The translations under genes and the position numbers were made by a program. Positions 28,900-41,277 of a stretch of DNA of 64,000 nt are shown here, piece after piece; positions within the stretch are counted from its first letter, which is position 1, and each line of letters starts with the position of its first letter. This DNA comes from Quercus robur (lineage: Eukaryota; Streptophyta; Magnoliopsida; Fagales; Fagaceae), in contig NC_065544.1 in the NCBI RefSeq assembly GCF_932294415.1, positions 37,194,310 through 37,258,309 of the forward strand. The letters are read 5' to 3'. The notes under the pieces were generated by a model, which saw only the letters and a list, made by a program, of their open reading frames with translations, was not told where the DNA came from and made no database searches.

Positions 28900-29560
28900 G
28901 TATGTGTTAAAATTTTTGTAAAATTTGTTGTTTCTAAAGAATTTTTGGTTTGGTGTTTTTGCTTTCTTTATTTGGTTAAGCAAAATTATAGGTCAGGAGG
29001 ATGAGTGGGAGATGGCCAAAAACAGATAATAATCAGTCTGGCCACGCTTGTTTACCATAAAATTATAAATGAGATAGGAGAAACACTATAATATATAATA
29101 TATTTATTTGTAATTTTTTTTAAATAATTGGATTGTTACAAATTTACAATAATTGGCACATGAAAAAAAATTTATAATAATAGGGAAGGAAGATTCCATC
29201 ACAAGTTCCCCTAATAAAGGATCTTTGACCCACCTTGTAAGTTCAATTAGTATTTTTTAGTATTTCTAATTGAAATATCTAAGATTCCAATTTTCACTCC
29301 TACAATTATTGAATTATAAAAAGAAAAAAAAAGAAAAAAAAAAAGAAAAAGAAAAAGAGAGAGACCCTTTGTCTCTTTATGGTTAATACTTGATAAAAAT
29401 AAATAACAAATCTAGTATCACAATTTTTCAATAGCTCTTGGTGTTGCCTGTTGTGAATGATACATTTTAGAGTGTGTTCGTGGAGAGCCAATATTAAAGT
29501 AATATTACTCCAAATACATTTTAACACATTAGTACTACCGTACATCCTTGGTACAATAGT
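28900..29560. other. Intergenic DNA with a SINE-end remnant
   Basis: AT-rich. At about 29265-29345, 'gattccaattttcactcc' is followed by 'attgaattataaaa' and an A/AAAG-rich tail, the 3' end shared with the copies at 13250 and 30700. Nothing else was recognised. Confidence 0.4.
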
Positions 29561-29584
29561 TACTTCACAAGTATAAATACTTAT

Positions 29585-29693
29585 AAGATGTGGAGGGTAA
29601 GGGCCGAAGTTCAAGTTTTCAGGAGGGAGTTTTACATACATATGCACTGAGATTAGGATAGAGTAGAATTTCTATCTTGTAAAAAAAAAAAAA
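29585..29693 (+). repeat. SINE-like copy related to 1-107
   Basis: Carries 'gatgtggagggtaagggccg', a 'gttcaagtttt' B-box-like stretch and the ending 'gagtagaatttctatcttgt' followed by 14 A. Clear dispersed relative of the sequence at the window start. Confidence 0.55.
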
Positions 29694-30694
29694 ACTTAGT
29701 AAATTATGAACAAATTTGTGAAAATTTTATGTCCTTGACCTTCCAAAAAAATAAATATAATACAAAAGTAACTCAATAGTTGCTAAAAAAATTTCTCAAA
29801 AAAGTTGGGTACAAATCTTTTTTTTTTTTGTTTAATTATTTTTTAAGATAAAAATCTAGGAAATCTTTTGTTTTTGGTTTTAAAATAACTTTTTAGTTTG
29901 TATGAATTTTTAATTTAAATTGCACTAGTACTATGTCCATGCAATGCACAACAATTTATATGTAAAATAAATCAAATATTACAAATATCAATGAAATTAA
30001 AAAAAAAAATTATAAAGGTTAGTTTATGACATAAGCCTATCATATAAGATTGATTTTTAATAAAAAAAAATAAAAAATTATGGTAGATAAATAATTGAAA
30101 ATAAATAACGAAATTTAATTTCTTTAAAATTTTTCAAACTTTTAATAATAGAATTTTAATTGAAATAATGATTTAATTTTATTGAAATTTTGGTACTAAA
30201 GTCGTAATAAGGAGAAGATATTCACTTATCACAATCATGACTTCTAGAAGACCTAATTTTTAAGCAAAAATACCTTTTGGTCCTTCTTAGTCTGTTTTTT
30301 TTTTTTATTGACGTTTCATTTTAGTCCATTGTATTTCAAAATTCTCAATTTACATCATTGACTATTAGAGCAGAACATAAGGAATTAGACAAGAAAGAAA
30401 AGGTACTGCTACTGGTTTCACACTATTAAGATTTAAGATACATTGTATTTGCTATCTAAAAAAAGAAGTAGAAAAAAATGCATTGTATTTGAAGAGTTTA
30501 CCAAGGCATTGTTTGTTGACAACTCTTTCGTAATAAAATGTTGATAATCTTAATCTTGTCATATTTATAAGGTAAAATTTAAGATTTTCTTTTTTTGGTT
30601 GAAAGATAATTTGAAAAGAGGGAGAGGAAAGGGCAAGAATAAGACTCATCCTTTGTGAGGCTGAATCTTAAAAGGCCATTCTAAATCTATGAAA

Positions 30695-30869
30695 GAGTTC
30701 TAATAGTTTTTATAATTCAATAGATGAGATGGTGAGATTTGAATATTAGATTTTTCTATTGAAAGCATTAAGGTCTAGGAGGTGTCAACCAATTGAGCTA
30801 CTAAGGTCTAATGGATGTCAACCAATTGAGCTACCAAGATCTAATAGATGTCAACTAATTGAGCTACAA
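30695..30869 (-). repeat. SINE-like element with triplicated A-box segment
   Basis: Three 33-bp copies in tandem (30771-30803, 30804-30836, 30837-30869). Each reads on the minus strand TAGCTCAATTGGTTGACA or a one-base variant, the A-box of a tRNA-type promoter. A single B-box-like ATTCAAATCTCACC follows at about 30731-30746, then the 'attgaattataaaa' end near 30710-30725. Confidence 0.6.
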
Positions 30870-31809
30870 AAGTCTTAACTGATAATTATTATCAATTGCC
30901 CTTCTCCCTGTTTAAAAACGATGGTCTCCCTTTTTAACAGATGTGGGCTTATTTTATTTTATGAGGGCTGGATGTTGGTTATTAAATTATGGTCCAATTT
31001 TAGTTGAGTCTGGGCTAAAGTAGGCAGTTGCTTTTGGGTTGATTGTGCTTGTTTTTCTAGGCCCAAATGAGCCCTAATTGATCTGTGAGCTTAACACAGC
31101 TCCAGAATAACCCACCTATTTAAGGACCATAGTAGACTGAAAATTACTTCCCTTGGATTGCATGTGTTTTGTCCGGAAAAGAGCAATAATCAAACAAAAC
31201 ATGTTTCACAAAAAGAGAAGGCATGGGACTCTAGGATTTGGTTGTTCATAGTATTGTTCAGAAAACTGCACCATCAAAGTTAATTTTATAGTGGTAGTTC
31301 CTTGGAGGATCCACTTCTAGATAACTTGGTATTTAGCCATGTACTGAATTACTGATCACTCTGTGTCCTTTTGGTTTGAGTTTGTAAGTTCAACTTTTAA
31401 CTATTAGCTTTTATTAATTTAAGTACAGTTTTTTAAAACTTGCTTTTCTTACTTTTGCGAATTACGTACTTTAACACACTTTTCTAGCAAAAAAAAAAAA
31501 AAAAATAGATAAGCTCTTTTCAAACCGACACACAAACCCATTACTCTGAATGAACCGGTTTTATCATACCTCCATGCCGTGGCTCATTTCCGTTTGCTAA
31601 AGAAAAGCGCACAAAATCTTTGTTGGTGGCATAATGGTTCAAGTTCTATCTTTTTCTTTTTTCCTGGGAAGAATAAAATTTATTGCAACAAAGGGCCACA
31701 CTGCGCCAAGAAAGGGCCCAACAGGGCAATACCATCTATGCTCAAGGCCCAACTTGACAAGCGTTGTGCTGAGATTGCTACACTAGCCCAAATTCCAATC
31801 ACTAGTCAT

Positions 31810-31816
31810 GTCTTGT

Positions 31817-31873
<57 letters not shown>
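31810..31873 (+). repeat. (TA)n-(GA)n compound microsatellite
   Basis: About 30 bases of TA repeat followed directly by about 24 bases of GA repeat. Confidence 0.9.
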
Positions 31874-31923
31874 AGTTCAAGTTACATCTTATATAACTCT
31901 TGCAAAATTATACATTTTTTAAA

Positions 31924-32092
31924 GAAAGATGCTACGTCTATAATATTTTTACAATAAATCACAAGTGGTTAGTTGTTATTGGTTTAAATTTGAAACTAAT
32001 ACTAAGATTACTTTTTTGCCCTAACAATAACAACCAGTAATAACCTGCCACTTAAGATTTGTTGTAAAAATGTTGTAGACATATCATTTTTC
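31924..32092. mobile_element. 169-bp Mutator-type MITE
   Basis: TIRs start GAAAGATGCTACGTCTA and, in reverse, GAAAAATGATATGTCTA and extend about 70 bp. A perfect 9-bp duplication TTTTTTAAA flanks it (31915-31923 and 32093-32101). Long TIRs with a 9-bp TSD identify a Mutator-like MITE. A diverged relative is at 44965-45140. Confidence 0.85.
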
Positions 32093-32291
32093 TTTTTTAA
32101 ACTATAGATTTTTAAAAGATTTGAGGGTTGAAAAATATTATTGTCCATATCATCAATTAATATTTATTGCTTTTATATTCTCTCTTTGCATTTAATGTAT
32201 CCTATGCCACATCTGCTACCCCACTCTCTCTCCTCTTTCACTCTTTCCCACTTGTAGATTGAATCATCTATCCACTGCAGTTGGAGGTTAA

Positions 32292-33077
32292 GGCCCTGTT
32301 TGGATTTTTTTTTCATCATTCATCATTCTTCACTCAATTTTCGTCACTTATCACTTAAAATACCCTAACTCCCTACATAAAGTCTGTTTGGTACCATCAC
32401 TCAACTTGTCATCACTCAAAATTTTCAACTATTTGTGAGTCCCATACCTATAACTTGGTGCAGCTTTTACTCTTTTTTTTTTTCTTCAACCCTAGTACCC
32501 AAACTCACCGAACCCAGTGAAAAAAAAAAAAAAACCTAGAATTCTGATCCTAGTGAAAGAAGAAGAAAAAAAAAAAAAAAAAACCAAAATTCCGATCCCA
32601 GTGAAAAAAAAAAAAAAAAAAAAAAAAACCTAAACCCAGTGAAAGAAGAAGAAGAAAAAAACTTAATGAAGAAGACCAAGACGTAGTGTGAAAGGGAAAA
32701 AAAAGAAGAAGAAGAAGAAGAAGCCACCTAGTGTGAAAGAAAAAAGAAAGAAAAAAAAAAAAGAAGATGAAGACACCAAACCCAGTGAAAGAAGAAAAAA
32801 AGGGTTAAAAGTTGCAGCTGACTCTGACCATGGGACCCACTATGTAGTTTTAATTATGAAAATGTCATTGAAAACAGAGTTATGGAAATTGAAAACACCT
32901 AAAATGTGTTTTCAGTTTCCATAACTCATCACTCAAAAATCAGAGAATTGAGTGATGGAAATAAAAACTGGAAACAAAAACCAAACGGACTTCTCAGCTA
33001 TGGGTCCCATTATTTTTGAGTAATGAGTTATAGAAACAAAGTTATGAGTTATGAAAACAGCAAATCCAAACAACCCC
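32292..33077. mobile_element. 786-bp Tourist-like (PIF/Harbinger) MITE
   Basis: The TIR GGCCCTGTTTGGATTT is mirrored by AAATCCAAACAACCCC (right end), with TAA at 32289-32291 and 33078-33080. Subterminal blocks such as 'tcatcactcaaaa' and 'gtcccat' are also repeated in inverse. The core is A- and GAAGAA-rich, which explains the Lys/Phe-rich spurious ORFs. Confidence 0.75.
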
Positions 33078-33790
33078 TAATTATTTCTTCATTTGAAAAG
33101 TGTGGGTTTGTATTGCGGAAACTAATATGTACTGAATTTTAATATTTCTATTGTGTATGAGAGTGGTTTTTCGGATCGAATAAATTAGAATGAAATATGT
33201 TGAAATTGGGTTTGTAGAAAAATGAATGGCCAAGAGAAGATATAGTGGACTCACATCATTACAACCACTCCTACTTCCAGCTCCACACTTAATATTATTT
33301 TAGCAACATATTTTAGAAATTATCACATGTTGTTCGAATTAGGTGCAAAAAAGATCTTATAAATTTGTCTTGTTCTTTGGGATCGAGTTTAATAAGAGAG
33401 AAAGAAGCCAACAGAGGTGGTCCATTGTAACGTATTTTAGAAATTACCACATGTTGGTCCAATGCAGTATTTTTGGAATTTTGAGATTTAGCTTGGTTGT
33501 TTGTTAGTGACGTTTTTTGTTGGCTTTGCAATGGTTTGATGATTTGATCGGCAGCTGGAAAATAAATTAGGTAGAAAAGCGGAAAAAGATGGGAAAAGAA
33601 TAAGAGGATAGAAATTAATAAGGAGATCAAAAAAAAAAATTATAGTATTAATTAGGTAATATAGGAAGAAAGAATAACATTTAATGAAATTTTTTCAACT
33701 GTTAGATTTTTATTTTTTTTATTTTTTAAATCTACTGTGTAAAAAAGGTGTAACTTTACAAGAATTACACTAGGTGTAATTTAAACCCAT

Positions 33791-33793
<3 letters not shown>

Positions 33794-33824
<31 letters not shown>
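33794..33824 (+). repeat. (AT)n tract at the 3' end of the second LINE
   Basis: AT dinucleotides flank this end of the LINE. A matching (AT)n lies at 43680-43709 at its other end, so the LINE appears to have entered an AT microsatellite. Confidence 0.85.
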
Positions 33825-33833
<9 letters not shown>

Positions 33834-33889
33834 TGAGTAAAAGGTAAGCGGAATTTTATTAAGGAAACAACTACAGAAAACAACCGAAA

Positions 33890-35865
33890 CTCAGGAAAGA
33901 TCCGACTGAAAAACATCAGCCACCTCCTCGAGTAGAGCTTCTACCCATACCTTAATATCTACAGATAAAACTACTTTTTTAGCTAAACTATGAGCTAATT
34001 TATTCCCTTCCCGCATAACATACTAAAACATACAGCCTCTTAACATCCGTCCCAAACTCTTAGTCTCATCAATGATGTGACTGAACAACATATAACATGG
34101 GCCTATTCGCTACAAAGCCTGAATAACATGAAGACAATCACCTTCAACAATAATATTAAACAAGCTTAGCTCCCTTGCAAAAATCATTGCCCTTCGAGCT
34201 GCCAAAGCTTCAACCATCTCAACCGACTGAACCTGACCCAACCATCTCAACCGACTGAACCTGACCCAAATTCTGACATAAAGCCGTAATGACTTGCCTA
34301 GAATGATCTCGATATACGAAACCAACAGCAACTGAACCCAATTCTTTGGAAAAAGCGGCATCAAAGTTGGCTTTGTAGTAGTCTTTTGGTGGAGGAGACC
34401 AATGCACCCTAGGACGAGGATTAGGCGCACAGTTCTCCTAAGAATTCACGTCCCCGTACTCTACCACTAGCTCCCTTGCTCTATCACCCAGTTCATGCAA
34501 CAACCAAATAGGTTGATGTTCTTGCATCCGATTTCGACGTTGCCATAAACACCAAGCCACCGTGGCAAATAAAGCTATCCGGAAACTCAACCCACCACTA
34601 AAAATCTCCTCCAATAGCTCAAAGGAGGTTTGACACTTCTTTTGAACCAATGAGCGGAACTCCGAGATTGACATCCATACTAAGCGAGCTTGATCGCAAA
34701 GCTATAAGCTGTGTAAAGTCATTTCCGTGTGGTCACCACAACCATCACACACTTGACTAATTGGAAGGTGACGAGCCTATAAGTTCTACTTTGTGGGCAA
34801 AGAGTCCTTTGCAGCACGCCAAATGAAGTGCCAAATCTTATTAGGTGTCTGGATCTTCCATATCTTCTTCCAAACCAAACCATTATTGTCTGAAGATGAT
34901 GAGCTCGGCATAAGAAAAGCTTCAGCAGAGACAAGCATACGGTAAGCACTCCTAACACTATATTCACCATCATTGGTCAGAGGCCAAATCAGAGTATCTT
35001 TAACCCCATCCTCACAAACTTGAATCCTCTGCACCATATCTACCTCCCACGAAAGAAAACAACTTGCCAGACGACCCGATGAACTAGCTTTTGGAGAAAT
35101 GATCTTACTATGGTTCGAATTAGGCGGCCACCTATGTTGCCACACATCAATCAATTGCCCATTGCCAACCCTCCATATTGCCCCTTTCTCAATAACCTTT
35201 CGAGCTTGTAAAATACTCCGCCAAGCATAGGAACATCTAAGATGAACTGAAGCCTCAAGAATATTACCATTCGGAAAGTACTTAGCACTAAACACTTTAA
35301 AAAGGAGGGAGTCTCGATGATGAATAAAACGCCACACCTGTTTAGCCAGCAATGCATTATTAAACTTTTGGAAATCCCGAAACCCCATACCTCTAGTTGA
35401 TTTTGAAGAGCATAACGAACTCCATTTAACCTAATGAATTTTCTTCACATCACCATTGCCCCACCAAAACTTTCGAATCATGGCTTAAATATCTTCACAG
35501 AGACCCATTGAAAGCTTGAACACACTCATCGAGTAAACTAGAATATATTGAACCACTGCCTTAATCATAAAAACTCCCACCCTGCTTGAGACAACAACTT
35601 TTCCTTCTAGCCTTGCATACGACCCCATATCCTTTCTTTGATTTGAGTAAAACATGCCGTCCTATTCCTTCCAACAAAAGAAGGTAAGCCTAAATATTTC
35701 TCATAATGTCTAATAACAGGGACATTGAGGGCCACTTTTAGAGCTTCCTGAGTTGCCTCATCTGTGTTTCTACTAAAGCAGAGAGTGGTTTTCTCCTTAT
35801 TAATCACTTGACCCAAAGCTACCTCATAATAGGCCAGTAGCTCTTGAACTTTATTGCACTCTTCT
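33890..35865 (-). pseudogene. LINE ORF2, C-terminal half with RNase H
   Basis: Continues the RT (EKYLGLPSFVGRNR, GMGFRDFQKFNNALLAKQVW at about 35340-35388), the zinc-binding region (KIWHFIWRAAKDSLPTK; ATVAWCLWQRRNRMQ) and RNase H (YYKANFDAAF near 34370; an EALAARRAM-type helix). A 28-bp tandem duplication at 34212-34267 shifts the RNase H frame, and several stops occur. Confidence 0.8.
34212..34267 (+). repeat. 28-bp tandem duplication within LINE RNase H
   Basis: 'aaccatctcaaccgactgaa' plus 'cctgaccc' occurs twice back to back. 28 is not a multiple of 3, so it breaks the RNase H frame. Confidence 0.9.
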
Positions 35866-36974
35866 TGAAAGTTCAAAAACGTGTACAAAACACTTTTGAA
35901 CGTTTAGACCCCCAAAAATTAACTTAACCAACACAAGCAATATGTTAAACAACAAGTGTGCGGAAACTTAACATATGCTATAATGTGAAATAGGTTAAAA
36001 ACTATCTAAGTCATAACATAATAAAATCACAGCAGATAATATAAAGGCAAAGACAGAGAGGAAGGAAGATGCAAACACAAAGACAACATGCGATGTGTTA
36101 TCGAAGAGGAAACCGAAGACCTCGGCGAAAAACCTCTCCGCCGCCCTCCAAGCGGTAATCAATCCACTAGAAAATACAGTTGGGATACAAGGACAGCAAT
36201 AGACCCTCCAAGCCTAATCTACCCAGTGCACCTAAGCCTTCCAAGCTTCTTGCTCCAACGAGGTTGCGCCGAACCTTTTTCTTTTCTAGCTTCCCGGATT
36301 CCGCTACTAGACCGTAGCATCAACCAATGAAGATTGGCTCCTTCCTAACTGCTTCCCAGAACTCCAAACGACTGTCTCACAGAGATGATAATGGTGAGAA
36401 CCAGGTTTGGTATAATGCCTCTCAAGGATTTGACAATGGAGAGGAAGAGAGTAAGGGAATTTGAAGAGACTCTAAGGTATAGATTGTGGGTGAAACAATC
36501 TGATTTTTCTTTAGGGTTTCTCTCTCAAAATTCTCTCTGGAAGCTCTCTTTCAATCGTGGGTTAAAGGGGTATTTATACTCGAGTGAAGAGGAATGTGAA
36601 ACGTCAGGTTTTGGCAAAACAGGGGTGGCTTGCGGCTTGACCTCGCGGCTTGACCAAGTCGCGAGATCCAGTCGCGAGTTAACCGTATGGCCAGTTGTCC
36701 TGTTTTGTCCTGTAGTGCTCCAGCTAGCATGACTGTTCATCTTCCAGCATGCTTGGCACGTGTGCAGCTTCTGGCGGCTTGCAACCGCGAGTCCACCCGC
36801 GAGTCCCAGCCGCGACACTCTGTTTTCTTGCACACTCTTGAGCAATCTTCACTCTGTCTCACTTACTACCCTTACAACAAACCCACCTAAATACAGGGTT
36901 ACTAAATGCTGAATTACAAGCAAATTTGGCACGGAATAAAGCCAATTAGATGGTTGAATAAATTCAACCTTACA
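35866..36974 (-). repeat. 3' LTR of the Copia-like non-autonomous element
   Basis: 1109 bp, TG...CA. It contains several TCGCGA(G)-type motifs near 36640-36680 and 36780-36820. Short ORFs on both strands here are repeated in the other LTR and are not genes. Confidence 0.9.
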
Positions 36975-39900
36975 ATCTCCCCCTTTGGCTATTCCGTGAC
37001 AAAACCCTAAAACAGACTCTAGACTTAACATGTGTGTTGGGAACAGTTGAACAAAACTCATTCACACCTAACTCTAGAAGCTGTGAACCACTTGAATCAT
37101 ATGAACATAAACTCCTGAAACACAACAATACACCATGATCATTGTAAGCAGAAAATTATAAATGCATATGAAACAGGCAATATGAGATCAAGCAAAGATG
37201 GAGTTAATAAACAAACCATGGCTTGATCAACCAAGTGAACACCATAAGGTAGTGATCACAGTGCTCATTCACACTTGGAATGAACACAAGGACATACAAG
37301 TTAACAAGCACAAGGCAAGACACTTGTATGCTCAACACTCAACCAATACATAGCACACAAGGCATATGCATCTAGGAACAATCCTACAAGGGCACAAGAG
37401 TGACAGTACATAAACCAAAATGCAGAACATTTAGATTAAAGTACTGATTTCAACATAGCATAAAGGCTGCACTTAAGCAAGGTACATACCATAAAGCCTA
37501 CAAACTATGCATAAAACATTTACCCTAAAAGCTTACAAAAGCACATGGGTACAAACACATTATATTGAATAAAAACTTAAACAATATAAACTAAAAGTGC
37601 TTAAAATTTCTCCCCTTCAAAGTGATGAGAAGCTGTGATGCACTTGGAACATATATATACTTGTACCCTGAAACACTTGCACAAAACACATTAGACCTTC
37701 AAGGTAAAGTAAGTAATAAATGACAAGTATAATATAACAAGTATAGAAATGACTACAATGATCACATAGCAAAGCAAATGATCATCTGAACATGCATTCA
37801 ATGAAGCATAATAACATAGGGATATATGCATGTCCAAAGCACAAACATGATGCAATGAGAACACCAAAGCATAACACAAAGCACCATAAAGCCAACAAGA
37901 AAACAAACAGAACAAGGTTTTCTAGTTAACACAAAATCTTCTCCCCCTTGGTATATGCATCTCCCCTATGGAATAACTCTCCCCCTACAAATGTGCATGA
38001 GAAATAGAATTTCTCCCTCTAAGGATGTGCACAAGAGTCATATAGAAATGACAAAATACTCCGAAACATACTCTAGAGTATACTCTCCCCCTTTTTGTCA
38101 GGAATAGACAAAGGGTCAAGAAGAAACGAGGGCAAGATACGAAGGTATGAACAATGCTAATGATGCATGAGGGGTACAAGATGAATGAGAAAATGAAGCT
38201 CAAACCTAAGACAAAGTAACATGCTACAAAGCATAAGGTAAGCATGACATGCTAGGATGAAGAAATAAGGTAAAGACCAATGCATGACAAGGGTAGCAAA
38301 GGTGTGTGCAAGAGATGGCTAAGTGCAATGCATGACCAATGCATGAAAAATGCACATGTGGGGTAAAGTGTGCAAAATACACAACTAATGAACCAAACAT
38401 GTTCCTAATGAGGAAACATGAGAAACCCCAAAGTTTGGTACTCATCGGAGTCCAAACAAGCGAGAAAATGTCTAAGAGGCATTTTATCAAACACCTAGCA
38501 TGCACACTATGAACAATAATGTGAAACAATGCATGAACATCATGAAATCCACCCTTAATACATGTTCTTTCTGTCACAAGGGGCCAACATCCAATGCATA
38601 TCAACAAAAGAAACCAATCCCATAAAGAAATTTGACAAAAATTAAGTTTTCCCAACCCCAATGATAAAAATCCCAACCAAGAGCACAAAACTCTCCAAAA
38701 CATAATCCAAGGATAAAAAAAAATGAAAAGAATTTATAATTACCTTAGAAATGTTAATGGAATGAAAAACCATTCAAATTGGTTGGATTTTGATGTAAAA
38801 ATATTGAAAGAGGGGTTTTAGAGAGGATGGGAGAGGTTTAAAACAAGTTTCCCACAAAAAGCCCTTTAAAAAGCTGTTTCTGGGCGTTTCGCGACTGGGC
38901 GAGTCGCGAGGTTCAGTCGCGAGCAAGCCGCGAGCCGCGAGTTTCAGCCGCGAGCCGCGAGTTTCAGCCGCGAAAATCTTCGCGAGTCGCGAGTGAGCCG
39001 CGAGCAAGTCGCGAGTGAGTCGCCAAAAGCTTCTGGATGAGCTCGCGACTGGGGTTTCGCGATTGGCGAGTCGCCAGCTGAGCCTCGAAAAACACTGACA
39101 CCTGTTTTTCAATTCAGAACACGTTTAAACATTGAAAAACAAAGTAAGCACTAAACATAAACACAAAAAGTGATAAAAATCACTTCCAAAAACATATAAA
39201 ATGATCAAAAATCTTTTTGGATTAATCCATATAAGATTGAGCACACACACATCACATTTAGACAAGTACAATCTAACAAATGAATGAGACATTCATTGAA
39301 CATTAGGCATGTGTGTTGTGTGTGTGTATCAAATGTGGAATAATCCTTAGTCTAGAGTGAAACTTCAATGATCAATTCAATCAAGTCATACACAACTAGT
39401 GCTAAGTCAAGTGGTCTATCTCAATTATAGAAATGAACATATATGACCTCCCACAAGAAAATGATTACATATGATGAAGCTTTTCATTTGGCTTCTTTAC
39501 AATTCATAACATTTAATCATTTTGAATCAAAACATCTCATTTTGAGATCGATGCCTAAAATTTGTGATATTTCAATTTGATGAACAAGCCTTTGGCTTTT
39601 TGGGCATCATACAATTTCATTTAAGTCGCTTTCCCTTTTTCCTAGTCGAATACTAGTATGTGCGACGGCTTTTGCAGCTCATTATCTCTTTTCATTTTGA
39701 GATTTACATTTATTGAGCTCTTTAAGCAATAAAGATAAAAGAGTAGGAAGAGATATAAGCACAAGTCTACGCATGTATCAAAACCAACATGACTATTGAC
39801 TAATCATTCATGACAAGCTTGAAGATCGATTTACAACAATCACACAAAGACGTCAAGATTTTTCCCACAAAGATATAAGTGCAAAAATAACAAGCTAAGC

Positions 39901-40178
39901 TCGTAAATGCACAAAGCCATTTGTACAAAGGTACAAGGCCAAACTCACATGTGATATGTGCTCAAACATATACGATCAAACTTTTTGAATTTTTCACTTT
40001 TTATGTGGTTTTGGATTTTTTACTCACACAAAACTGAAATATAAAAGTAAGATAAAAAACAAAACAATGCATACAAATAAATGCAAGATGCACAAAATGC
40101 ATGAAGATATGACATTTAATGCATGAAGGGTCCTACAAAGATCGAAAGAATTAGATCAAGGACCAAAAGAGCAAAAGC
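36975..40178. other. Internal non-coding region of the LTR element
   Basis: No conserved ORF. CT/CCCC-rich phrases ('tctccccc', 'ctccccct') recur near 36980, 37610 and 37940-38090. A CG-palindrome-rich block occupies 38885-39075. The rest is AT-rich with no recognised domain. Confidence 0.6.
38885..39075. repeat. TCGCGA/GCCGCGAG short-repeat cluster
   Basis: Motifs of the type GTCGCGAG, GCCGCGAG and TTCAGCCGCGA recur about every 10-20 bp. The same motifs occur at lower density in both LTRs. This is the most CG-rich block of an otherwise AT-rich element. Confidence 0.85.
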
Positions 40179-41201
40179 TCAACCATAGGAACCCTTCCTC
40201 ATCCAAACGGAATGATTGTTTGGAATGAGTGTCTCATGAGAAATGAGACGAGGGTTGGAAGAATGAGAACCGGAGATGCACATAGTCAATGAGTTAAGAG
40301 CATTAAACATTTTCTTTAACAACATGCTATTTTCACTTAAAACTGGTTTACTCTTTTTAGCACAACTTCCAAAAAGCTCAAGTTTTTCTTTTCTTTTGAT
40401 TCTTTTAAAAGCATGAAACTTAGAGCATTGAGGTCTTACATGACCAAAGGCACCACAATGGTGACACACAATGTGTTTAGGTCTACTAGGCTTTTTGGGA
40501 AGAGATCTAGCAACAAAGGTTTGTTCTCTTTTTAACTTGGGGCATTGGGGTCTTATGTGACCAATCACACCACAATGGTGGCAAGTTGGAACAAACTTAG
40601 ATCCATCCAAAACCTTAGGTTGAGACCTAAACAGAGGCTTTGACTTAACAGCATTTCTCTCCACCTTTTGATTTCTTTTATGTGGAAGAATGTACACCGA
40701 TTTGTCCTTTACGGTAGAACACACACTAGGCACAAAATCGGGTACCACAACAAGATTGCAACACATATTTTCATCCTTTTTAACAGTAGGTTCAGTAATC
40801 AAACACTTGGCATGCATCTTAACAGATTCATTTTCACATTTAAGATCATCAACAAGTTTGTTAGACAAAACAAGTTTAGCATCCAAGTCCTTATTTAAAC
40901 ATTCAAACTCTTTTAGTTTTTCAAGAGAAATTTCAGCAAGATTCTTATATTTCTTAACCAATTTGTTGGATTCATTGAGTTTAGCAATCAAATCATCCTT
41001 TTCACAAACTAACTTGCTCAAATTCTTTTGAAACTTCTTAGCTCCTTTCTTCAAGAGTTTGTCAACAACACCCATAGATTCAAATAACATGTCATCACAA
41101 TTATGAGGATTAACACTCATAGAGGCATTTTCACAAACATGTGGCATGTTACATTCATCACCAACCAAATCATGCAAAGAGTCATACAAAGCACAATCCA
41201 T
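40179..41201 (-). CDS. Gag-like zinc-knuckle protein of the non-autonomous LTR element
   Basis: 340 aa from the first Met downstream of the primer-binding site (41201); a longer ORF start would lie inside the LTR. Residues about 45-130 are Lys/Glu/Leu-rich and look coiled-coil (KLVKKYKNLAEISLEKLKEF). Two CCHC knuckles of the form C-X2-C-X4-H-X4-C sit at 207-220 (CHHCGVIGHIRPQC) and 246-259 (CHHCGAFGHVRPQC), suited to RNA binding. The ORF is uninterrupted although the element lacks pol, which suggests retained use or recent origin. The family resemblance is to the zinc-knuckle part of Copia Gag-Pol; the usual N-terminal Gag domain is not recognised. Confidence 0.75.
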   Translation of the reverse strand: MDCALYDSLHDLVGDECNMPHVCENASMSVNPHNCDDMLFESMGVVDKLLKKGAKKFQKNLSKLVCEKDDLIAKLNESNKLVKKYKNLAEISLEKLKEFECLNKDLDAKLVLSNKLVDDLKCENESVKMHAKCLITEPTVKKDENMCCNLVVVPDFVPSVCSTVKDKSVYILPHKRNQKVERNAVKSKPLFRSQPKVLDGSKFVPTCHHCGVIGHIRPQCPKLKREQTFVARSLPKKPSRPKHIVCHHCGAFGHVRPQCSKFHAFKRIKRKEKLELFGSCAKKSKPVLSENSMLLKKMFNALNSLTMCISGSHSSNPRLISHETLIPNNHSVWMRKGSYG

Positions 41202-41277
41202 GGCAAATAAACACAAGGGGTCAAGGATCACACTTAGGTATTTAAACCACAACAAGTGTACCCGCTCTGATACCAAT

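Noticed and set aside
30771-30869. tRNA gene
   Set aside because: Only A-box-like motifs are present, tandemly repeated; no cloverleaf, anticodon arm or acceptor pairing could be formed.
32536-32924. Lys-rich and Phe/Ser-rich ORFs on the two strands
   Set aside because: They are products of the GAAGAA and poly-A core of a Tourist-like MITE.
36385-36890. ORFs of 67-115 codons on both strands
   Set aside because: They lie wholly in the LTR, recur in the partner LTR at 41797-42302 and have no domain.
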